7,038 bases of DNA from Terriglobia bacterium. GTDB taxonomy: Bacteria > Acidobacteriota > Terriglobia > UBA7540. This document shows positions 1 through 5,328 of the stretch, in pieces (the stretch's first letter is position 1; every line of letters starts with the position of its first letter). The notes under the pieces were generated by a model. It ran no database searches. It saw nothing but the letters and a program-made list of their open reading frames with translations, and was not told where the DNA came from. The position numbers and the translations under genes were made by a program. The DNA lies in NCBI GenBank assembly GCA_030040515.1, contig JASHTO010000568.1, positions 1-7,038 on the forward strand. Reading direction: 5' to 3'.

Positions 1-2741
1 ACCGGAGCATCGGCCGGCAACTTGCCCAGGTCAAGCGTGAGGGTGTGCGGCTCCGCCATCCCCAGGATGCGATCCCGCGCGAAATCCGCGGGGTAGCGGC
101 CGTCCTGCTTCAGAAGCATGGGCAGAACGTCGTGGCCATGATCATCCACGGCGGAAACTGGAAAGCGCTTGTCGCGAACTGCGTAGAGCGTGGGGGCGCC
201 GGGATTCGACGCATAGATCTCATTCGCGTAGATCTCCTCGTCCGCGGGGTGATCGACGGCGAAGAGCTTCGCCTGATCGAAGAAATCGACCTCGCGCATT
301 TCCGCCGTCAACTGAAAGGTGAAATTTTCACCGGAAGCCTTCACCCATGGGGGCAGGCGGACGAATTCTTCGGGAAAAGGCTTGAGGTACGTGCCGTCAG
401 GGGCGAGCTCACCCAGCGGGCTCGTGCCCAGGACGTCGGTAACATAAGCAAACTTCCGGCCATCCCAGGCATAAAGAAAGGGGCAGGAGCTCGCCAGGCG
501 CTCGGACTCGCGCACCTCAATCTCCTTGTCGGTGCCCACATCGATCCAGTTCTGCACCACGGCGTTTGGCCAGGTGACGCGGATTACATCGAGTTTGGTG
601 AGGTCGTCCGTGAAAACCCGCAGGGGGCTGCTATCCACCACCACCTTGCTGTAGTAGTTGCCCGCTTTGAATTCCACCACGCTGCCGATGCCCAGGCTGT
701 TGCTCTTGAAACCGTTCATATTGACTTCCACCCAATGGTCGGGCGGCCCCTGCTTCTCAAAGGCGTGGATTTCTCCCCGGCGCGTCGTGGCGAGCAGGTC
801 AAGCTTCCCGGGATTCGTGAGCCAGGCGGGCGCGAGAAAAGCGAAGGAGCCAGGGTCGCCGCCCGGAATGGCAATCGACCCTTCCCGGAATTGTCCCTGG
901 TGGTTTACAAGAAAGTGCAGCTGCCCGGAAGCATCTTCAGTGAGCAGATCGGGGAAGCCGTCGCCATTTACGTCCGCCACCGCGCCGTGAAAAGCGAAGG
1001 GGTTTGACGGTCCGGAAAAGGAAGGAGCCTCCTGCGGCGTGAATTTTCCATTCCGCTCGTTGATGAGCACCTGGCAACCGTCCTTGCTCCAAACGGCCAA
1101 ATCAAAATATCCGTCGTGGTTGAAGTCGGCCACGTTTGCCTCGAACACGGTTGCCTGGGCAATCGCTGCGCCGGCATCCCGATTCAGCGCGAACTTATTT
1201 TCGCCTCGATTCTCGTAAAGCAACGGCGGCCCATCATCGCGAAACAGGAAGAGGTCGTTATAGCCATGGTTATTGAAATCTGCGAACACCGCGCCGCGCA
1301 TTCTCCCCCGCGCGGCCGCGAGTCCGGCGGAAGCAGTGACTTCGGTAAACGATCCGTCGCCGTTGTTGCGGTAGAAGTGCGTGCCGGCTCCTGCGAAATC
1401 ATTGGGGAACAGGAACGGGTCTTTGCGGGGAGGATTGTTCAGATTCGTGTAAGCCGTGACCACGAGATCCAGAAACCCATCGTTGTCGGCGTCGAACAAC
1501 AGAGCGCGGGTGTCAACTTCGCCGGGCTCCGGCTTAAGCCCCGTCTTCGCGGTAATGTCCTTGAATACTCCGTCGCCCCCATATTGGTAGACTTTCACCC
1601 CGTTGAGGCCCACGACGAATAAACTCATCTTGCCGCTGTTATCAAAGTCGGCGAAGGTGGCGGAAAGGCCGGCGCGCAGCCCGCCGATTCCCGCCTTCTC
1701 CGTCACGTCGGTGAAGGTGCCATCGCCATTGTTGTGGAAGAGATGATTCGCTCCGGATGGATTCACGGCATAGAGGTCCGGATGGCCGTCATTATCGTAG
1801 TCCCCCACGGCAATGGTGGGGCTGAAGAGAGGAAGCAGATTCTTCCTGGCAAAATCAAGAGAGTAGTCTGAAGCCTTGATGGGCTGGCGCGGATCGAAAG
1901 CTGGTGCGGGGGTGGCCGTCAGGCCGAGGCCGAGTTTCTCACTCAACTCGGCAAAAGTTACGCTCTCCGGGACCGCGCGATGCGTGCCAGCCGTGGGAGG
2001 AGTTGAGGGGACGTAGATTCCTCCGTACTTTCCTCCTTCCAGCGCCGGGTCCTGAAGGGAAATGTTGGGAACTTTGTCGTGCAGGCCTTCCCAGCGCTTC
2101 AATGCTTTCTGCGCTTCATCCTGGCGCTTCATACGGGCAAGCGCCGTAAAAGTTCGAAAGAGCGAAGCAACATAAAAGTTCCGGCCGCGGCCAAAGCCCA
2201 TGTCGATGACGTGCTGGTAGGCGTCAAGGCAATCGTCGAGCTTCTTCTCGGCGCAATAAACAGTTCCCAGGTTGAACCATGTGGCGGGATCCTGGGAATC
2301 GGCGGCGGCCACCTGCTTCAGTGCGGCCTCCGCGTCCGGATTGCGCCACTCGCGCTTATAAAGGATGCCCAGGTTGTATTCAGCCCCGACCAGGTGCGGA
2401 TCCATCTGCCGTGCCGTGGTGATTTCCCCTAGCGCCGCGTCCGGCTTGTTGTCCTGCATCAAGGCGAGGCCCAGGTTCAAGTGGTCTGTGGCCAGGGCTT
2501 CTCTGGAAGCCGCGACCTCCTGAAATCGCGCAATGGCTTCGGCATATTTTCCCTGCTCGAAATAGGCTTTGCCGACGTTGCGCAGCGTTTGCAACTCCGC
2601 CGCTGATGGCCCGGCAGCAGGCGCCGAGCGGGCTGCCGGCCTTCCGCCTGAGGGTGCGGTTTGGGCAAGAATCGTGATGGTGACGAGGATCAGTGTCAAA
2701 CTCAGAGTCAGCCGATTTAGAGAAATGCGAATTCGCTCCAT
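1..2741 (-). CDS. Secreted TPR / FG-GAP (VCBS) / ASPIC-UnbV protein, 3' end cut by window edge
   Basis: A single uninterrupted frame of 913 codons runs from the ATG at 2741 off the left edge. Residues 1-26 look like a signal peptide (basic start, then a Leu/Ile/Thr/Val stretch ending in ILA-QTA), so the protein is probably exported. A Pro/Ala/Gly linker leads to about four TPR units (roughly 50-185, with repeated NLG and AY/LY helix patterns). Five calcium-loop-like FG-GAP/VCBS motifs follow: DYDNDG at 314, DADNDG at 417, DFNNHG at 488, DFNHDG at 539 and DVNGDG at 590, most followed by a P/L-D or similar turn. Residues 666-742 (LGIGSVVEFKAG ... VIRVTWPN) resemble an ASPIC/UnbV domain. Residues 745-913 are a further region I cannot name. 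Such proteins are thought to form beta-propeller-like extracellular or periplasmic binding modules; the actual ligand is unknown. An AGGA lies 6 nt before the ATG, supporting the start. The gene diverges from the methyltransferase gene and shows no decay. Confidence 0.9.
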   Translation of the reverse strand, partial: MERIRISLNRLTLSLTLILVTITILAQTAPSGGRPAARSAPAAGPSAAELQTLRNVGKAYFEQGKYAEAIARFQEVAASREALATDHLNLGLALMQDNKPDAALGEITTARQMDPHLVGAEYNLGILYKREWRNPDAEAALKQVAAADSQDPATWFNLGTVYCAEKKLDDCLDAYQHVIDMGFGRGRNFYVASLFRTFTALARMKRQDEAQKALKRWEGLHDKVPNISLQDPALEGGKYGGIYVPSTPPTAGTHRAVPESVTFAELSEKLGLGLTATPAPAFDPRQPIKASDYSLDFARKNLLPLFSPTIAVGDYDNDGHPDLYAVNPSGANHLFHNNGDGTFTDVTEKAGIGGLRAGLSATFADFDNSGKMSLFVVGLNGVKVYQYGGDGVFKDITAKTGLKPEPGEVDTRALLFDADNDGFLDLVVTAYTNLNNPPRKDPFLFPNDFAGAGTHFYRNNGDGSFTEVTASAGLAAARGRMRGAVFADFNNHGYNDLFLFRDDGPPLLYENRGENKFALNRDAGAAIAQATVFEANVADFNHDGYFDLAVWSKDGCQVLINERNGKFTPQEAPSFSGPSNPFAFHGAVADVNGDGFPDLLTEDASGQLHFLVNHQGQFREGSIAIPGGDPGSFAFLAPAWLTNPGKLDLLATTRRGEIHAFEKQGPPDHWVEVNMNGFKSNSLGIGSVVEFKAGNYYSKVVVDSSPLRVFTDDLTKLDVIRVTWPNAVVQNWIDVGTDKEIEVRESERLASSCPFLYAWDGRKFAYVTDVLGTSPLGELAPDGTYLKPFPEEFVRLPPWVKASGENFTFQLTAEMREVDFFDQAKLFAVDHPADEEIYANEIYASNPGAPTLYAVRDKRFPVSAVDDHGHDVLPMLLKQDGRYPADFARDRILGMAEPHTLTLDLGKLPADAP

Positions 2742-2747
2742 CCTGTT

Positions 2748-2751
2748 TCCT
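2748..2751 (-). promoter_or_regulatory. Shine-Dalgarno AGGA of the FG-GAP gene
   Basis: Read on the minus strand this is AGGA, six bases before the ATG at 2741. It supports that ATG as the true start, as does the signal peptide that begins there. Confidence 0.55.
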
Positions 2752-2846
2752 GGCTTAGTCACGCTACTATGCATTATGGCCGCACTCCATGTCCAGTGCT
2801 GTCGGGTAGTGGGATCTTTTAGCTTAATGTAGTCTCTTCCTTTTTT
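2752..2846. other. Divergent intergenic region between FG-GAP and methyltransferase genes
   Basis: This short spacer must carry the start signals for both diverging genes. I see no convincing paired -35/-10 boxes on either strand; CATAAT on the minus strand (near 2770-2785) is only a weak -10 candidate. The right end is a pyrimidine tract with eight Ts just before the methyltransferase TTG. Composition turns less GC-rich from here rightward, so the left boundary of the accessory insert may lie in this spacer. Confidence 0.35.
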
Positions 2847-3587
2847 TTGCTCCGCCGATATAGTATTTCGATGCTGGAGCAATTGGCGTTAGAATGCTTC
2901 ACGGAACACCTGCCGATGAGTCGAAACGGAAACGGTTCGTACCGACCGATTAGCAGCGTTTGGGAAGGCAGCGATGGCGAACTGCTTGAAGCCATGTTCA
3001 AGTTCTACGCTGTTATCCCGCCTGAGCCAATCCTCGACTCCACCTTCAATGCCGGACGCTTCTGGAAGGTCTCAAAGCGCCGAGTGGTTTCGATGGACAA
3101 GGACGCGAAATACAAGCCCATGATCGTTGCTGATAACCGTGTTATGAAGGGGGTAATGGATTCTCAATTCGGGGTAGTCGTTTACGATCCTCCGCATGTC
3201 GGGCCGCAAGGACGGGACAAGAGCCGGAAGAAATTCGATGTGGACTTCGGCGCGACCGTTGAGTGCGGGAAAGACCAAAACTGGAATCTCAGCTACCTAT
3301 ACCCGCCGTTCCTGAAGCAAGCCAAACGGGTCCTGAAGCCCGAAGGGCTACTCCTCGCAAAGATCACCGACATGGTAAACAACCATCGTTCGAAATGGCC
3401 ACACTGTGATTTCATGCGAATGGCAGAGGAAGCTGGATTCACGGTCTGCGACTTGATTGTGAAGGTCAGGAACGGGCCAATGGTTTCGAATAAATGGCAA
3501 AATGCCCATCACGCGCGCAAGCGGCATTGTTTCTGGATTGTCTGCCGCAAGAGTGATGACTGCGAGCGAAGGAACGGAAAGAAGTGA
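2847..3587 (+). CDS. Small class I DNA methyltransferase with DPPH motif, putative modification enzyme
   Basis: The 246-residue product reads as a Rossmann-fold SAM-dependent methyltransferase. ILDSTFNAGRFW (62-73) occupies the place of SAM motif I. VVSMDKD (80-86) fits the acidic end of strand 2, and VADN (94-97) fits motif III. VVVYDPPH (110-117) is motif IV of the amino-methyltransferase type (N6-adenine or N4-cytosine) with His instead of the usual aromatic. YPPFLKQAKRVLKPEGLLLAKI (split at 152-173) covers the next helix and strand, and HARKRHCFWIVCRK (222-235) ends the fold. The motifs run I to IV to VIII with no obvious separate target-recognition domain, so the protein is small for a type II modification enzyme. 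The start is uncertain: TTG 2847 gives the longest form, while ATG 2871 (Met9) or the ATG of Met24, just before RNGNGSYRPI, are alternatives; none has a good ribosome site. It overlaps the next gene and converges on an Eco29kI-like nuclease, which supports a restriction-modification role. An RNA or other substrate is not excluded. Confidence 0.8.
   Translation: MLRRYSISMLEQLALECFTEHLPMSRNGNGSYRPISSVWEGSDGELLEAMFKFYAVIPPEPILDSTFNAGRFWKVSKRRVVSMDKDAKYKPMIVADNRVMKGVMDSQFGVVVYDPPHVGPQGRDKSRKKFDVDFGATVECGKDQNWNLSYLYPPFLKQAKRVLKPEGLLLAKITDMVNNHRSKWPHCDFMRMAEEAGFTVCDLIVKVRNGPMVSNKWQNAHHARKRHCFWIVCRKSDDCERRNGKK
3569..3578 (+). promoter_or_regulatory. Ribosome binding site for the GTG start at 3584
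   Basis: AAGGA at 3569-3573 and GGA at 3576-3578 lie 10 and 5 bases before the GTG at 3584, inside the end of the methyltransferase gene. Either can serve the downstream GTG, which supports coupled translation. Confidence 0.45.
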
Positions 3588-3880
3588 AACTCTCCTTCTA
3601 TCCCGGCCAGTTGTTTCTCGATATGGCGGAGGACGGGGAAATTCAAGTGACCGTGGGTGGGCAAGAAGTCCTCCGCACGAAATCCCAGAGCCGTGCAATA
3701 GCGAAGTTCAACGCGATTCGAAAGGAGATGGAGGGACGCTTCCCTCCGACTGAGCTCACTCAAGCCGAAAAGGCTGAGGCTTTCAAGAAAATGGTTCTGG
3801 ATTCAATGGTTAAGCACAACAGCCTTGGGGGTCGGAAAAAGAAGAGTACCGCTCGGGGAACGAGAACCTTTGGAGGATAA
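3584..3880 (+). CDS. Small protein of unknown function coupled to the methyltransferase
   Basis: The 98-residue product starts at GTG 3584, which overlaps the methyltransferase stop as GTGA, so the two are almost certainly translated together. I do not recognise the family with certainty. The N-terminal third (LSFYPGQLFLD ... IQVTVGGQEVLRT) looks like beta strands around short turns. The middle (SRAIAKFNAIRKEMEGRF, then EKAEAFKKMVLDSMVKHN) is predicted by eye to be two helices. The tail GGRKKKSTARGTRTFGG is strongly basic and Gly-rich, as expected for a nucleic-acid contact. There is no signal peptide or membrane segment. Because the partner methyltransferase has no visible target-recognition domain, this protein may be a specificity or accessory subunit; a control protein for the nuclease is another possibility. 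Both ideas are inference from position and charge only. It ends one base before the stop of the convergent nuclease gene. Confidence 0.75.
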   Translation: MKLSFYPGQLFLDMAEDGEIQVTVGGQEVLRTKSQSRAIAKFNAIRKEMEGRFPPTELTQAEKAEAFKKMVLDSMVKHNSLGGRKKKSTARGTRTFGG

Positions 3881-3881
3881 T

Positions 3882-4325
3882 TCACTTCGGCGGGAATTCT
3901 GTATCCCATTTTGAAGTTCTGATTCCGGGTCTTCCTCGGCCTGGAACGTGGCTCCCAAAGCCACTGAGATTCCACTTTGGCTCGTAGCTTTCTATCAGGG
4001 CGTGCTCGCCAGCCCTCACAAACCAAGCGCTATCGATGATGAGGAAGCGGCAGGTCATCTCAGAAAGTTCAATATTCCTGCGCCCCCCGATCTTTCGCGC
4101 GTGTTCGCCAAGCCGGCGACGTAACGTAGTGTCAAGGGCCTTGCCGGCGTAAACGATCTTCCTGTGTCGATAGAGCGCATATACACCTTTAGTTGAAGGC
4201 GCGATATCCTCCGTTAGCGGATGGGCAGGGCTTTCCTCAAACTTATAGATGAGCTGGTCGGTAAACGCCTTGTCGAACTCAAAGAAAAAGTTGTGTTTGT
4301 CGCACACCGACGCGCATCTTATCAC
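3882..4325 (-). CDS. Eco29kI-like GIY-YIG restriction endonuclease, compact form
   Basis: The 147-residue product has the GIY-YIG nuclease core: GVY (Tyr49), VYAGK (Tyr59, Lys62), an Arg-x3-His pair (Arg71, His75), Glu107 in RAGEHALIE, and WN (Asn119). The spacings Arg to His (4) and Glu to Asn (12) equal those I recall for the Eco29kI active site. The ending GFGSHVPGRGR ... SKWDTEFPPK matches the GFGNHDPG ... WDTLHPGR signature of Eco29kI-family enzymes, and the start FEFDKAFTDQL ... HPLTEDI also fits that family. The known enzyme cuts CCGCGG; the target here cannot be read from sequence. The segment between the two tyrosines is only 10 residues, shorter than in Eco29kI, so this is a compact variant. 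The GTG at 4325 is used as start, without a clear ribosome site; a second GTG at codon 7 (4307) is an alternative. The gene faces the methyltransferase pair, so its expression may be affected by read-through antisense transcripts. Confidence 0.82.
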   Translation of the reverse strand: MIRCASVCDKHNFFFEFDKAFTDQLIYKFEESPAHPLTEDIAPSTKGVYALYRHRKIVYAGKALDTTLRRRLGEHARKIGGRRNIELSEMTCRFLIIDSAWFVRAGEHALIESYEPKWNLSGFGSHVPGRGRPGIRTSKWDTEFPPK

Positions 4326-4386
4326 CGCACGGCCAAAACAAAAAGGGCGGATGTTGGCAGCGTTCGGCCTAGAAGAGCTGCGTGGT

Positions 4387-4527
4387 CTATACGGAACGAC
4401 ATAAGTGTTTGCGTATTTGGCTGTAGCGGCGGTCTATGACCGCCGGTCGGCGCTCGCCCTGCGACCCAAAGCCGTCTTCTGGCGACGGGTCGTAGAGCGC
4501 CGCTACAATTTATGTCGCTCCGTATAG
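4387..4527. repeat. 141-bp palindromic element, MITE or REP-like
   Basis: The ends are 18-base inverted repeats: ctatacggaacgacataa at 4387-4404 and ttatgtcgctccgtatag at 4510-4527, with one mismatch. Inside are nested inverted repeats tgtagcggcg (4422-4431) and cgccgctaca (4498-4507), a tight hairpin cggcggtc-tat-gaccgccg (4427-4445), and the cgaccc/gggtcg pair near 4463-4492. No coding frame of interest lies within. Such stacked palindromes are typical of non-autonomous elements mobilised in trans or of REP/BIME sequences. It sits about 60 bases upstream of the nuclease start, so it could shape or insulate that promoter, or end transcripts coming from the right. No clear target duplication is visible beyond the CTAT/ATAG ends. 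Confidence 0.75.
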
Positions 4528-4577
4528 CGAAGCGTAAGTTGCCACGATCACGCAGTTCAATGCGGCCGACCGGCGCT

Positions 4578-4658
4578 TCAGAGTAGGGGAAGTTGCCGCC
4601 CCCCCAGGGCATCTTGCAGGACTTGTGCGAAGGCCAAGGCCACGTCTTCGCGCCAGGG
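4578..4658 (-). pseudogene. Relic of an amidase gene 3' end
   Basis: These 81 bases align without gaps to 5329-5409, the end of the intact amidase gene, with 70 of 81 identical by hand count. The frame and the TGA stop (4578-4580) are kept: PWREDVALAFAQVLQDALGG then RQLPLL, against PWREDVALAIAQVLQDALGG then WQPPPL in the intact protein. Upstream (towards 4670) the similarity stops abruptly, so only about 26 codons remain. It is best read as the remnant of a second amidase copy, or of an old duplication of this gene end, left behind when DNA was inserted or deleted here. It is not expected to make a product. Confidence 0.75.
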
Positions 4659-4746
4659 AGGCAATCCACGACAAGGAAAGATCTCCACGCTGTTCGTCGG
4701 CCCTACCAGGCCACCTTCCACGCGGCTGAGCCGTAGTAGATGGTGT

Positions 4747-4998
4747 GTGGTTGATGGGCGACGATTCACGCCGGAAAACTTCGAATATGATTTCGAGCGC
4801 GACAAGTTTTCCGAGCATCGAGTCACTTTTGAAGAAGCAGTCGAGTGCCTCTTTTCGGACTTTGAAGTGCGGTGAAACAAGAAATTTCGCGATCGATACC
4901 AGTTGTTGGGGAAAACACTGGGTGGGCGAAAGCTCAAGGTTATTTTCCAAGCGAAGCCCGGGGGAATCGTCCGCATCATAACCGGCTGGCCATTATGA
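4747..4998 (+). pseudogene. BrnT-like toxin gene interrupted by an in-frame TGA
   Basis: One plus-strand frame reads VDGRRFTPENFEYDFERDKF, then SEHRVTFEEAVECLFSDFEVR, a TGA stop at 4873-4875, and in the same frame NKKFRDRYQLLGKTLGGRKL, then KVIFQAKPGGIVRIITGWPL and a TGA at 4996-4998. The order D-x-E-x-DKFSxHxVTFEEA, RYQLxG, GR-L-KV-IF, VRIITGW is that of BrnT-type toxins (small RNase-fold ribonucleases that block translation). The internal TGA falls where I would expect a second Arg (R-R-N-K), so a single C to T change of CGA would explain it. As it stands the product is cut to about 42 residues and should be inactive, unless TGA is read through. GTG 4747 is the best start, but the 5' end is uncertain. 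The final TGA overlaps an ATG (4995-4998), linking it to the antitoxin-like gene. Family assignment is by motif memory and could be a related toxin group instead. Confidence 0.6.
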
Positions 4999-5008
4999 AG
5001 ATTTTAGA

Positions 5009-5016
5009 GAAAAAAA
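5009..5016 (+). other. G-A7 tract where two frames of the antitoxin gene join
   Basis: The ATG at 4995 (overlapping the toxin stop as ATGA) opens a 19-codon frame starting MKILEKK and ending at TGA 5052-5054. The frame of the downstream antitoxin is open without a stop through this stretch and reads KNPSRGQESVDRQVIAQSE from the A tract onward. One more A here, or a -1 slip on the tract, would join MKILEKK to that sequence and give a natural-looking N-terminus. This could be a decay mutation, a sequencing or assembly error in a homopolymer, or programmed frameshifting. Confidence 0.5.
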
Positions 5017-5050
5017 TCCGTCGCGGGGTCAAGAATCTGTCGATCGGCAG

Positions 5051-5278
5051 GTGATTGCGCAATCAGAAAACAATTCCGCTTGGGAAGCGCCGATCCGGGT
5101 TAAGCGGGCCAGGCCCGCATCCCTCTCGATGCCGGGCGACTTAGCAGCACGGGCAGCTTTCCTGGCCCACTTGCATCGCGAGGCCAACCTCGAGAGTTGG
5201 GTCGAACGCATCCTTCGGGAACGCGTCGAATTGGAGGAGTACGCCTTCAGCGAGGCCAAGAAGAACCTCAACCCCTAA
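5051..5278 (+). CDS. Putative antitoxin of the BrnT-like pair (N-terminus uncertain)
   Basis: From GTG 5051 the product has 75 residues: a polar N-terminus (AWEAPIRVKRARPASLSMP) and a helical C-terminal half (GDLAARAAFLAHLHR, then ESWVERILRERVELEEYAF and a Lys-rich end). The small size, the basic patch followed by amphipathic helices, and its place directly after a BrnT-like toxin frame all suit an antitoxin that binds the toxin and its own promoter; no ribbon-helix-helix is clear enough to name. The frame stays open upstream to before 4995, and the sequence there (ESVDRQVIAQSE) looks coding, so the native protein probably began at ATG 4995 and was joined by one extra A in the tract at 5010-5016. 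GTG 5051 has only a weak ribosome site. If the toxin is dead the gene may be a relic under no selection. Confidence 0.55.
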   Translation: MIAQSENNSAWEAPIRVKRARPASLSMPGDLAARAAFLAHLHREANLESWVERILRERVELEEYAFSEAKKNLNP

Positions 5279-5328
5279 CCGCGCACAACTCGTCCGAGAG
5301 ATTTCCGCCAAACTTGCCGGCCGGGACG

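Noticed and set aside
45..1007. Long open frame on the plus strand (320 codons)
   Set aside because: It lies entirely opposite the FG-GAP protein gene, whose minus-strand frame is continuous and has clear domains. The plus-strand product has no recognisable motif; GC-rich genes often leave such opposite-strand open frames.
1116..1622. Open frame on the plus strand (168 codons)
   Set aside because: Also opposite the FG-GAP repeats; no motif and no start context.
3348..3698. Minus-strand open frame of 116 codons across the methyltransferase/small-protein junction
   Set aside because: No motif; the plus-strand genes there have methyltransferase motifs and a coupled start.
4422..4507. Possible CRISPR-like or rho-independent terminator structure
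   Set aside because: The hairpins are single, not regularly repeated with spacers, and no T run follows the stem; a palindromic mobile element fits better.
4510..4979. Two overlapping minus-strand open frames that look partly protein-like (for example QLVSIAKFLVSPHFKVRKEA)
   Set aside because: They are the reverse of the toxin frame, which reads through the same bases on the plus strand with family motifs at both ends. Only the last 26 codons of one of them, the amidase relic at 4578-4658, are real homology.
5279..5328. Terminator between the convergent antitoxin and amidase genes
   Set aside because: Only a short ccggccgg self-complementary stretch is present, with no adequate stem-loop and no T tract.
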